64,000 nucleotides of DNA from Bradyrhizobium sp. 170 (GTDB lineage: Bacteria; Pseudomonadota; Alphaproteobacteria; Rhizobiales; Xanthobacteraceae): NCBI RefSeq assembly GCF_023101085.1, contig NZ_CP064703.1, positions 3,100,001 to 3,164,000 of the forward strand, written 5' to 3'. Made by a program: the position numbers and the translations under genes. Under the pieces are notes generated by a model. That model was not told where the DNA came from. It ran no database searches and saw only the letters and a program-made list of their open reading frames with translations. Shown here piece after piece: positions 44,282-51,658 of the stretch. Within the stretch, counting starts at the first letter, position 1. Every line of letters starts with the position of its first letter.

Positions 44282-44947
44282 CTAGACCAGGTTGAGCACG
44301 AGTGCAATGGCCCCCACCAGAATCAGGCTGACGGCCCAGATCGTATCCAGATTGAACCAGCTTTGCGATATGAATTTGAGACCGAGATAGCGGTAGGCGA
44401 GCCACGCGCAGCACCCGCCGGCGGCGATCATCGCGGCGGCGTGAACGCTGGCAACCAGCACGGCCACGCCGAGATTGGCGTTGATGAGGGTGCCGGCGGC
44501 AGCGTGGCCGCGGTCGAGTTCGACTTCCCGGCAGAGCCCGAGATAGATCGGCACCAGCATCAACGCCGCGCCATGCGCGAGCGCGACGGCAAACGACCAA
44601 AGCCCCAATTGCGCTGGTGATATACGCGCCAGCACCCTTGGATGGCGCCGGTTGGCAAGTCGGAAGAGACCGAAGGCGATGACGAGAAGGCTGGCGCTGA
44701 TCTGTATCGTGCGCTGCCATTCGACGACGGCAACGAGCAGCGCGAAGGGCAGGATAACGAGCAGCATCGCGAGCAGATGGCCGACCGTGAGCGGCCCAAG
44801 CGCGGCCACCAGCGCGCGCGGGCTCTTCTCCATCAATCCAGCGGAAACAGCGAGCGGCCACCCCATGCCCGGGTTGACGCCATGGTAGAGGCCGCTCGCG
44901 ATAACAGCCAGCCAGAGCCAGGCAGGTGTCCAGTCGGCTGCGCTCAA
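44282..44947 (-). CDS. Membrane protein co-transcribed with methanethiol oxidase
   Basis: 221 residues, about six membrane helices. The N-terminal helix holds a distinctive GLYHGVNPGMGW, and a second block reads LGPLTVGHLLAMLLVILPFA. The HG-x2-PG spacing followed by a later GH recalls the metal-exporter signature of NicO/RcnA-type proteins (HGLEPGH), but the likeness is distant. It starts only 2 bases after the SBP56 stop, so the two are surely one transcript. SBP56 enzymes are reported to need copper, so metal supply or export is one possible role; a sulfur compound is another. No firm family can be given. Confidence 0.7.
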   Translation of the reverse strand: MSAADWTPAWLWLAVIASGLYHGVNPGMGWPLAVSAGLMEKSPRALVAALGPLTVGHLLAMLLVILPFALLVAVVEWQRTIQISASLLVIAFGLFRLANRRHPRVLARISPAQLGLWSFAVALAHGAALMLVPIYLGLCREVELDRGHAAAGTLINANLGVAVLVASVHAAAMIAAGGCCAWLAYRYLGLKFISQSWFNLDTIWAVSLILVGAIALVLNLV

Positions 44948-44949
44948 AT

Positions 44950-46350
44950 TCAGACCGACGGATAGCAGAATGAATCCGTCGAACAGTCACCGCCGTCGAG
45001 CCGGACTTGATGCGCGCGGTAACCGTCGGGGAAATTGACCCAGTAGTCTCTTGCCAGTTCGAGACCACCGTCCGGCTTCGCATTGGCCATCACCATGGCG
45101 CCCGGCACACCCTCGGGATAGAACTGGTCGTCCCACGTCGAATACAGCGAGTTGGTCCAGTACACCCGCTTGCCGTCGCGGCTGATCTCGACCATCTGCG
45201 GACCGCCTCCAAAGGCCTTGCCGTTCGGGTGCGGTGTGCGGCGCGTGATGCCGCCGATGCGTACCGAACCGGCAAGCTTCGGCTTTCGCGGATCTCTGAC
45301 GTTGTACTGACGCATCTCGCCGGTGCCCCAGCAGGCGACGTAGAGGAATTTGTCGTCCATCGACAGGTCGATGTCCGAGACCAGCGGCGGCACGGCGCCG
45401 AACCCCTGCAGCAGCGGCGGCAGTTGCTCCTTCGGCGCGGGCTCGGGCGGGATCGTCGCCGTCTTCTCGATGTGAAACTTGCCGCCCTCGCGCCACCAGG
45501 TCCAGATTGAGCCTTCGAGGTTGGTGGTGTCGACCACGACGCCCAGGAAGCCGTACTCGCGAACCGGATCGTGTGCGGGCCGCACTTCCAGCGCCATCTG
45601 ATGGTTGGCGCCGAGGTCGATGGTCTGGACATTGCGCCGGGCGCGCAGATCCCAGAAGTGGATCCGGTGGCCGTATTTGTTGGAGAGCAGATCTTCCGGC
45701 ACGATGCCGTTCTCGAACTGCGGCGGCAATGCCCACTCGCTCGTCACCATGTAGTCGCGCGGCAGGTTCCACCAGAAGTCATAATGCAGTGTTTGCGGAC
45801 CGCGATCGAGCTCCCACCGTCCGAGCACCTCGAACGTCTCGCAATCCATGATGAAGACGCCGGGCGGTCCGTCCGTGCCGTTCTTGCCGCCGCCGCCGAG
45901 CGTAGAGACATAAATGCCTTCCGGCCCGCAATGAACCGTGTGGGGCCGCGAGTATCCCGTCTTCCTGAAGATTTCCTCGGGCTCGATGATCTTGTGTATC
46001 GCCGCCTTGGTGGGATCCGGCTTGGTATCGACGATGTAGATGCGGGAAGACCGCATGCCGGGGATGATGAGATAGCGGCGCTCGAGGAACGCATGGCCGG
46101 TCAGCGGCGATAGCGACGACGAGCAGGCGTTCCAGCCGAAATGGTGAAACTCGTCGCCCTTGTTCGGCATCGTCACGGTGTGAACGACCTGGCCGTAGCT
46201 CGAGGAGCCTGGCTTGACGTCGATGACAGCAAGCGCGTCCGGTTTTGAAGAATCCGGGCTGAGCAGCACGGTGTAGGCGAAGCTCTCCGGCGGAGCTTCC
46301 ATGGCAAGCTTTGGCGAAGCGTGAAACGTGGGGTCGGGCCGAATGTTCAT
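44950..46350 (-). CDS. mtoX: Selenium-binding protein 56 family; methanethiol oxidase
   Basis: 466 residues from the ATG at 46350, preceded on this strand by GGGAGG. Family blocks: GDEFHHFGWNACSSS near residue 66, RPHTVHCGPEGIYVSTLGG near 138, TLHYDFWWNLPRDYMVTSEW near 190, HFWDLRARRNVQTIDLG near 235 and PHPNGKAFGGGPQMVEIS near 385. This is a seven-bladed propeller enzyme that oxidises methanethiol to formaldehyde, H2S and H2O2. No signal peptide is seen, so it may act in the cytoplasm, unlike the periplasmic Hyphomicrobium enzyme. A membrane protein gene follows directly and a sox operon lies 6 kb away. Confidence 0.88.
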   Translation of the reverse strand: MNIRPDPTFHASPKLAMEAPPESFAYTVLLSPDSSKPDALAVIDVKPGSSSYGQVVHTVTMPNKGDEFHHFGWNACSSSLSPLTGHAFLERRYLIIPGMRSSRIYIVDTKPDPTKAAIHKIIEPEEIFRKTGYSRPHTVHCGPEGIYVSTLGGGGKNGTDGPPGVFIMDCETFEVLGRWELDRGPQTLHYDFWWNLPRDYMVTSEWALPPQFENGIVPEDLLSNKYGHRIHFWDLRARRNVQTIDLGANHQMALEVRPAHDPVREYGFLGVVVDTTNLEGSIWTWWREGGKFHIEKTATIPPEPAPKEQLPPLLQGFGAVPPLVSDIDLSMDDKFLYVACWGTGEMRQYNVRDPRKPKLAGSVRIGGITRRTPHPNGKAFGGGPQMVEISRDGKRVYWTNSLYSTWDDQFYPEGVPGAMVMANAKPDGGLELARDYWVNFPDGYRAHQVRLDGGDCSTDSFCYPSV

Positions 46351-46561
46351 CGTACTGCCTCCCTGTTTGCCTCGATGGATAGCAACACGGCTCAGCGGCA
46401 TGCAGCAGCAAGAAATCACCCGGCGTTGAGTTCCTCTTGCGAGTGCCGCCGGCCGGGGTTTGCGCAATCGACCATACACCCCTATACGGCAGGCGAAAAT
46501 AACGATGGTGCGACCAATCCGGGTGCGGTGCCTGCCCGAGCCGGCCAAGGTCACAGAGGCA

Positions 46562-46843
46562 TCACGCGCGCGCCTTGCGCTCCGTCTGCGCGTCGAGGAA
46601 CCCGCGCATCCTCAATTGCGGCTCGTCGGTGTTGTCGGCGCTGGCGAACGCGTCGATCCCGGCGGCGATCGCAGCGCGCAGGGGCAGGTCTTCCCAGGAA
46701 CGGATCAACGATTTCTGCAGGCGCACCGCTGCCGGTGCGCAACTCAGCGCCTGACGGACATAGGCTTGCACCGCATTGTCCAGTTGTGCGCCCGGCGTCA
46801 CCTGCTCGACGAATTTCCATTCCAGCGCCTGAGCGGCCGGGGC
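46562..46843 (-). pseudogene. C-terminal fragment of an enoyl-CoA hydratase gene
   Basis: Read leftwards from about 46843 to the TGA at 46562, the frame gives AAQALEWKFVEQVTPGAQL and then QALSCAPAAVRLQKSLIRSW ... DEPQLRMRGFLDAQTERK, which is the C-terminal third of an enoyl-CoA hydratase (crotonase). The N-terminal two thirds, including the oxyanion-hole glycines, are missing. Upstream, the sequence switches into an opposite-strand fragment of a similar kind. It is best read as a decayed gene, not a functional small protein. Confidence 0.6.
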
Positions 46844-46953
46844 TGAACTTCAAGCGGCGGTCGGAGGAGATGGGCTGGAAACGTGCGGTCGACGAGCGCG
46901 ATCAGGGTACCTTCGACTGGACGACCAATCAGCCGATCACGCAAAACACGTAA
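46838..46953 (+). pseudogene. C-terminal fragment of a probable CoA-hydratase-type gene, opposite strand
   Basis: From about 46838 the plus strand reads PGLNFKRRSEEMGWKRAVDE followed by RDQGTFDWTTNQPI and a stop at 46951-46953. The phrase looks like the tail of a crotonase-family or related CoA enzyme, with no start or body. It abuts the opposite fragment back to back, as if a deletion or inversion had fused two gene ends. The family call is weak. Confidence 0.35.
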
Positions 46954-46992
46954 TTCGAAGCGCAGCGATGCAAGTCGGCGGAGAGTTCCGCT

Positions 46993-47418
46993 CTATCTGA
47001 CCGTGATGGTAATTTTCTGCGAGACCACTGGAGGATTGTGCGGGAAGTGTTCGGCGTCGCCGAGCACGAGCTGAAGCGTGTACTTGCCGGGTGGAAGCTC
47101 GATCCGGGCTTCGGTCTGACCCGCCCCAAAATGAAGATGTGACTTGTCTTGCGGGATCGGTTCGTTCGGATTGAGCGGCTCGTTCACATTGACCAGAAGA
47201 TGATGATGGCCGCTGTTTGGATAATTATCGCCGGCGTGCGTAACGCCCATGTTGCGCAGACCAAAGCGGCACCAAAATCCACCTTTGATGGAGGCGCCGT
47301 TCTGCGGCCACACGAAATAGAGAAGGGCATCCTTCGCTGCGGGCTTTCCCTGAGCGCACGCGTCGAACGGCAGGCAAGTGAGCGCTGCTGACAGGGCGAT
47401 CCACTGCATCACCTTCAT
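46993..47418 (-). CDS. DUF4399 periplasmic protein
   Basis: 141 residues with a signal peptide (MKVMQWIALSAALTCLPFDA, cleavage near CAQ). The mature domain shows the DUF4399 pattern: VWPQNGASIKGGFWCRFGLR near 38, GDNYPNSGHHHLLVNV near 63, PQDKSHLHFGAGQTEARIEL near 88 and YTLQLVLGDAEHFPHNPPVV near 110. The GHHHL and HLHFG histidines suggest a metal site. Function unknown. It is not tightly linked to any neighbour; hairpins separate it from the cyclase gene. Confidence 0.8.
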   Translation of the reverse strand: MKVMQWIALSAALTCLPFDACAQGKPAAKDALLYFVWPQNGASIKGGFWCRFGLRNMGVTHAGDNYPNSGHHHLLVNVNEPLNPNEPIPQDKSHLHFGAGQTEARIELPPGKYTLQLVLGDAEHFPHNPPVVSQKITITVR

Positions 47419-47439
47419 GACTGCCTCTCACGCTCCCTA

Positions 47440-47487
47440 GAGCATGATCCGGAAAAGTGGTACCGGTTTTCCGAAAAGATCATGCTC
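47440..47487. repeat. GAGCATGATC...GATCATGCTC inverted repeat
   Basis: Arms GAGCATGATC at 47440-47449 and GATCATGCTC at 47478-47487, with an inner stem CGGAAAA (47450-47456) and TTTTCCG (47467-47473) and a four-base bulge. This is a familiar dispersed element in Bradyrhizobium and relatives. It lies in the gap between the cyclase stop and the DUF4399 start. Confidence 0.8.
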
Positions 47488-47499
47488 AAATCAACGAGA

Positions 47500-47540
47500 T
47501 AGAGCGGGATGACGATTCGAAGAAAAGTCATCCCGCTCTA
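47500..47540. terminator. Perfect hairpin overlapping the cyclase-FGE stop codon
   Basis: TAGAGCGGGATGAC at 47500-47513 and its exact complement at 47527-47540 form a 14-base stem with a 13-base loop. The right arm includes the TAG stop (47538-47540) of the leftward cyclase gene, so the structure would form at the very end of its message. No T run follows; it may stabilise or end the transcript, or be a second dispersed repeat beside that at 47440. Confidence 0.55.
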
Positions 47541-49136
47541 GGGGGATAGTGCGACGCGGAACCCGTGTGTGGGATATCGCACGTTGGTGTCGTAGCTGCC
47601 GCGGCTTGACGTCCGGGCATAGTCTGAGTCTTTCCTCCAGGAGCCGGAACGGATGACGTGCGAGGGACATGCATTCTCGACCCACGCTGATCCGTCCGCC
47701 GGAGCGCCTTGATAATTTCTGTGCCAGCAGTCTTCGACCCATTGATCGACGGCGCCGCCCATATCGAATAGGCCAAACGGGTTTGGCTTCAGGCTGCCGA
47801 CCTTCACCGGCTGATCGATGGCTGGAATGTCACTGCAGTTCTTGCAATTGACCATGCCGGGCTGAAGCTGATCGCCCCACCAAAATCTGGTCTGCGTGCC
47901 GCCACGCGCCGCATATTCCCATTCGGCTTCGCTCGGCAGCCGATACGGCTTGCGGGTGGTTTCGGCGAGCCAGGCAGCGTACTGCTTTGCGTCGCTCCAG
48001 CTTACGTTTCCAACAGGCGCATCGTCCTTTCCGCTCGCCGTAAACCCACATGCCTTTGCGGCGGCGCATGCATTCCATTCCCGCACGGAGACGGGAAATT
48101 TCCCCATCGCAAACGGCTTGACCGTTACCTGACGGACCGGTTTTTCCGAAACATCTTCGTTGCTGCCCATCGCGAAGCTGCCACCCCGAAGCGTGACCAT
48201 TTCGGGTTCTCGAATCGACGCAGCCGCCTGCGTGGCTGGTTGACCCGCAGGCGCGTCGGGTGAAGCGGACGACGGTAGCGGCGCGGCCTGTTTGGGTTCC
48301 GGAGAAGGCGCAGGCTGAGGCGCCGCCTGCTGCTGCGTTGGGGCCACCGTCGGCGCAGGCTGGGCGGGCGGCGCTGGTGGTTTTGCGGCGGGCGCCTTCT
48401 GCACTTCAGCCGGAGGCGAAACGGGAGCCGAAACCAGACCTGGCAACTTGCCGGTTGGCGAGAACGTGTACCAGAGAACGCCGCCCGCAAGGAGCAGCAG
48501 CGCAAGGATCAGCAAGGAGACCAGAATGCCTTCGCGCCGCTTCCGGTTTTGCAGAAGCGCATTCGGATCGGAAAGCACGCGATAGACCCGCACCGGGTCG
48601 GTGATGTTCTTGACATGGCGATCACCGAGCGACTCGTATCCGCAAACCAGCTTGTGCTTTATCTGTTCGTAGATGCCGCCGGAGATATAGACTTCGCCGG
48701 GATGGGCTATGCCTTCAAGCCGCGTGGCGATATTGACGCCGTCGCCGTAAACGTCGTCGGTCTCAATGATGACATCGCCGAGATTGACGCCAATTCGATA
48801 CTCGATCCAATGATGCTTCGGCAGTGCCGCATTGCGTCCCACCAGATTTTGCTGAATTACGATGCTGCAGCGGACAGCTTCGACAGGACTATCGAAAATC
48901 GCAATGAACCCGTCGCCGGTGGTTTTAACAAGCCTGCCGTGATGCTCTACGATGCTGGGTTCGATGAGATCGCGCTCGATGCGCTTGACACGGTTGTGCG
49001 TGCCCTCTTCATCGATTTGCATCAGGCGGCTGTAACCGGAGATATCGCCTGCCACGATGGCCGCAAGGCGGCGCGGCGTTGGTTCGCGTGGTGGCGCGCC
49101 AAATTTGCCTGACTTGATGTCACGAATCTGGGCCAT
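47538..49136 (-). CDS. Membrane class III adenylate cyclase fused to an FGE-sulfatase-like domain
   Basis: 532 residues from the ATG at 49136 (MAQIRDIKSGKFGAPP). Residues 20-190 are a class III cyclase: AAIVAGDISGYSRLM with metal Asp 31, LVKTTGDGFIAIFD with Asp 75, and GDGVNIATRLE with Asn 135 and Arg 139, so it looks catalytically complete. One membrane helix at about 203-223 follows, then a Pro/Ala/Gln-rich linker to about 300. Residues 305-532 are a formylglycine-generating-enzyme-like domain (MVTLRGGSFAMGSNED, YRLPSEAEWEYAARGG, GFRVAL at the end). The C-terminal region RSGSWRKDSDYARTSSRGSY lacks the active-site Cys of true FGE, so this is probably a periplasmic binding or sensing domain. 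Confidence 0.88.
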   Translation of the reverse strand: MAQIRDIKSGKFGAPPREPTPRRLAAIVAGDISGYSRLMQIDEEGTHNRVKRIERDLIEPSIVEHHGRLVKTTGDGFIAIFDSPVEAVRCSIVIQQNLVGRNAALPKHHWIEYRIGVNLGDVIIETDDVYGDGVNIATRLEGIAHPGEVYISGGIYEQIKHKLVCGYESLGDRHVKNITDPVRVYRVLSDPNALLQNRKRREGILVSLLILALLLLAGGVLWYTFSPTGKLPGLVSAPVSPPAEVQKAPAAKPPAPPAQPAPTVAPTQQQAAPQPAPSPEPKQAAPLPSSASPDAPAGQPATQAAASIREPEMVTLRGGSFAMGSNEDVSEKPVRQVTVKPFAMGKFPVSVREWNACAAAKACGFTASGKDDAPVGNVSWSDAKQYAAWLAETTRKPYRLPSEAEWEYAARGGTQTRFWWGDQLQPGMVNCKNCSDIPAIDQPVKVGSLKPNPFGLFDMGGAVDQWVEDCWHRNYQGAPADGSAWVENACPSHVIRSGSWRKDSDYARTSSRGSYDTNVRYPTHGFRVALSP

Positions 49137-49480
49137 GGCTCGGATTGTTCCAAGAGCTGTAAATGACAGCGTGAGGCAAACAATCTTTCCAGCGCCAATA
49201 GGGTAGCATATTGAGGGTATGTCGCAAGCGAGCGCGCGACGGCCACGAATGCGTGGAACCGTCACCGATAGCGGTCGGACGGATCGCGACCAACCACCGG
49301 TATGGATCTTCCGATACTGTGGCACGCTTACCCGCATCGAACGAGCGGGTTTCATCGGGCGCTTGGAATGATGGCGATATTGCAACAGGACTTGGCCTTG
49401 ATGCTCTTCTCGGGTGAGTTCCCGCGCTGGCGGTGCAGACGAGCGTTGCGACGGTAAAATTCAACGCTAATTCGCGTAGC
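49137..49480. other. Non-coding gap between the cyclase gene and an unknown membrane protein gene
   Basis: 344 bases with no supported gene on either strand. Short frames here lack codon bias or recognisable residues. The first part must carry the cyclase promoter. I saw no clear repeat, hairpin or operator. Confidence 0.5.
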
Positions 49481-50221
49481 TCAATCCGGCCCCGGCCATT
49501 TGGCGCGATAGCGAATTTCGCTGCCGTCGATATTCGGCTGCCACGGTCCAAGTTCGGATGTATGCGGCGCCTTGGCTGACAGTCCGATACTGTAGAGCCT
49601 GTCGGGCTGGCCTTTGACCTTGATCTCCAGCTGCCGATGCGCGGTGCGGAACGCCAGTTCGACGTCGCCCGCGATTACCGGCCTGTCGCCGTCGCTACGG
49701 AACCGGTTGAAGCGTGGCTCACCCGGCATGCGGTTGATGTCGGTCTGCAGTTCGATCGCTATGTCACGGACAGAATTCGGCAGTGCCGCTCCTGCGGGCA
49801 GACGAACTTCAAAGACGAGAAGTGGGGTGGCGGCATTCGGGTTGAGCCAGGGCGTGGCTGATGTGACCGCGTAGACATAATAGGAGACGCCGGCCGCCAC
49901 GCAGAGTGCGACGACAACGGCAAGTGCCTTCAGGCTGTTACGCAAAAGTGTGCCGGTGTTTTCTCCGCCGCGCAGCCGCCTCGCCAGAGCCGTGCCGAGC
50001 ACGAGGCCGCCGATCGCGCCGCACGGCGCAAACACCAGCAGCGCCAGAATACCGGACATGATGGGGTCGGCCCGGTTTCCGAAGCCGAGCAGCTCCAGCA
50101 TCAGCAGTGTGGCGATAAAGCCCACGACCGCACCAACTACGCCGCCGGCGACTTGCAGCGAATTTTTCACGTATCCCTCGATGACCAGAGCAAAGCAGGC
50201 TGCCAGCAAGGCAGCCCGCAT
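49481..50221 (-). CDS. Unknown membrane protein with C-terminal soluble domain
   Basis: 246 residues. Four hydrophobic segments are visible in the first 125 residues (around 1-16, 22-45, 55-80 and 98-118), the second and third rich in Gly, followed by a soluble beta-rich part with LLVFEVRLPAGAALPNSVRD and VIAGDVELAFRTAHRQLEIK. No family is recognised. The start at 50221 has no strong ribosome site, so an internal start is possible. It lies upstream of the cyclase-FGE gene on the same strand, 344 bases away, and may or may not be related to it. Confidence 0.65.
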   Translation of the reverse strand: MRAALLAACFALVIEGYVKNSLQVAGGVVGAVVGFIATLLMLELLGFGNRADPIMSGILALLVFAPCGAIGGLVLGTALARRLRGGENTGTLLRNSLKALAVVVALCVAAGVSYYVYAVTSATPWLNPNAATPLLVFEVRLPAGAALPNSVRDIAIELQTDINRMPGEPRFNRFRSDGDRPVIAGDVELAFRTAHRQLEIKVKGQPDRLYSIGLSAKAPHTSELGPWQPNIDGSEIRYRAKWPGPD

Positions 50222-50313
50222 TTGACGGTGCTGACCGGCAATTCGTTCAATGCTTTCGAGGCTTAACGCAATTTTTCAATGCGTCTGGCGCGATTGCGCC
50301 AGGTCTGCCGGCA

Positions 50314-51513
50314 TCAATGCCCGATGATGATCTCCGGCACTTTCCCGGCCGGCGGCGTGTTGCGGCTACGCTGGGTGCGGACGATGCCGTCGATGATGGT
50401 CATGCCGATGCCGGGCAGGTCGCCGAGCTGCACGCTTTCAAGGATGTTCTTGCCGGGTGAATGCTGCGCCTTGTCCATCAGGACGAAATCGGCGGAGCGG
50501 CCGACTTCGATGATGCCGCAATCCAGCTCGCGCATGCGGGCGGTGTTGCCGGTCGCAAGGCAGAAGGCGAGTTCGGCCGGCAGGTCGCCGAGCGAGGACA
50601 GCATCGAGACCATGCGCAAGATGCCGAGCGGCTGCACGCCGGAGCCGGCCGGCGCATCGGTGCCGAGGATGACGCGGTTGAGGTCGCCCATCTCGCGCGC
50701 GATGCGCAGCGTGAACAGCGCCGAGCGTTCGTTGCCGTTGTGAACCAGTTCCAGCCCGCGCTTGCAGCCCTCGCAGATGCAGCGGATCTGGTCGTCGGGC
50801 AGGGCGGTGTGGCCACCATTGATATGGCCGACTACGTCGGTGTCGGCTTCCAGCACCACGTCCTTGTCGATCAGGCCGGAGCCGGGGATCGAGGGACCGC
50901 CGGTGTGGATCGTGCTCTGGATGCCATACTTGCGCGCCCATCCGACCATTTTCCGCGCGGTCGGGCCATCCTTGACGCCGCCTAAGCCCACTTCGCCGAG
51001 CAGCTTGACGCCGGCCGCGGCCAATTCCTTGAAATCGTCCTCGACCATCTCGCATTCGATCACTGGCGCGCCGGCATGCACCTTCACGCCGCCGGGGCGG
51101 AGCGTCCAGAATGCGCGCTGCGCGAAGATCGCCATCGCCTTCAGGCCGACGACGTCGCGGGGGCGGCCGGGCATATGCACTTCACCAGCGGAAATCATGG
51201 TGGTGACGCCGCCGTGGAGATAGCTGTCGATCCAGTTGAACTGGTTCTGCCGCGGCGTCCAGTCGCCGGCGACGGGATGGACATGGCTGTCGATCAGGCC
51301 CGGCGCGACGGTGGTGCCGTTGGCATCGACAACGGTGGTGGCGCCCTCGGTGTCGACGTCCTTGAAGCGTCCGATGGCAGTGATCTTGCCATTCTCGGCC
51401 ACGATCGTATCGCCGTCCAGGATCGGCTTTTCCAGCGCCCCCGACAGCAGCAGCCCGATGTTGCGGATCACCAGCTTGTTCGGGCCGGTCGCCTGGGGTG
51501 CATCGTGGGCCAT
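50314..51513 (-). CDS. ena: Enamidase (1,4,5,6-tetrahydro-6-oxonicotinate hydrolase)
   Basis: 399 residues from the ATG at 51513. It is a binuclear-metal amidohydrolase: GLIDSHVHPVAGDWTPRQNQ near residue 70 (HxH), LLGEVGLGGVKDGPTARKMV near 172, IHTGGPSIPGSGL near 203, VGHINGGHTALPDDQ near 228 and VILGTDAPAGSG near 280 (Asp). The phrases HGGVTTMISAGEVHMPGRP, PLGILRMVSM and the tail SRNTPPAG match what I recall of Eubacterium barkeri enamidase closely. That Fe-Zn enzyme opens tetrahydro-6-oxonicotinate to 2-formylglutarate and ammonia, the step after Hnr. It is divergent from fpr across two operator-like palindromes shared with the nicA/hnr region. Confidence 0.88.
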   Translation of the reverse strand: MAHDAPQATGPNKLVIRNIGLLLSGALEKPILDGDTIVAENGKITAIGRFKDVDTEGATTVVDANGTTVAPGLIDSHVHPVAGDWTPRQNQFNWIDSYLHGGVTTMISAGEVHMPGRPRDVVGLKAMAIFAQRAFWTLRPGGVKVHAGAPVIECEMVEDDFKELAAAGVKLLGEVGLGGVKDGPTARKMVGWARKYGIQSTIHTGGPSIPGSGLIDKDVVLEADTDVVGHINGGHTALPDDQIRCICEGCKRGLELVHNGNERSALFTLRIAREMGDLNRVILGTDAPAGSGVQPLGILRMVSMLSSLGDLPAELAFCLATGNTARMRELDCGIIEVGRSADFVLMDKAQHSPGKNILESVQLGDLPGIGMTIIDGIVRTQRSRNTPPAGKVPEIIIGH

Positions 51514-51559
51514 GGTTTTTCCTTTTGGTTCAATGCCTTCGCCGGACATTCTGCCCGGC

Positions 51560-51630
51560 TTGACGATCGGATCAAGCTGGATTATTCATTTGTATACGAA
51601 CGATCGTATACGAATGATTGAACCGGTCAA
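51560..51630. promoter_or_regulatory. Divergent ena/fpr promoters with paired operators
   Basis: Two palindromes, TTTGTATACGAA (51589-51600) and ATCGTATACGAA (51603-51614), have centres 14 bases apart. For fpr, TTGACG (51560-51565) and TATTCA (51583-51588) are 17 bases apart, with the operators just downstream. For ena, on the minus strand, TTGACC (51630-51625) and TACGAT (51608-51603) are 16 bases apart and overlap the second operator. The match with TTCGTATACGAA before hnr points to the same regulator, probably the NicR-like protein. Confidence 0.6.
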
Positions 51631-51658
51631 TCCGGCGTGCAGGTCAGGGAACGGTGCG

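Noticed and set aside
46562..46801. A functional 79-residue protein
   Set aside because: It is only the C-terminal part of an enoyl-CoA hydratase, starts at a GTG within a longer conserved block and lacks the catalytic half.
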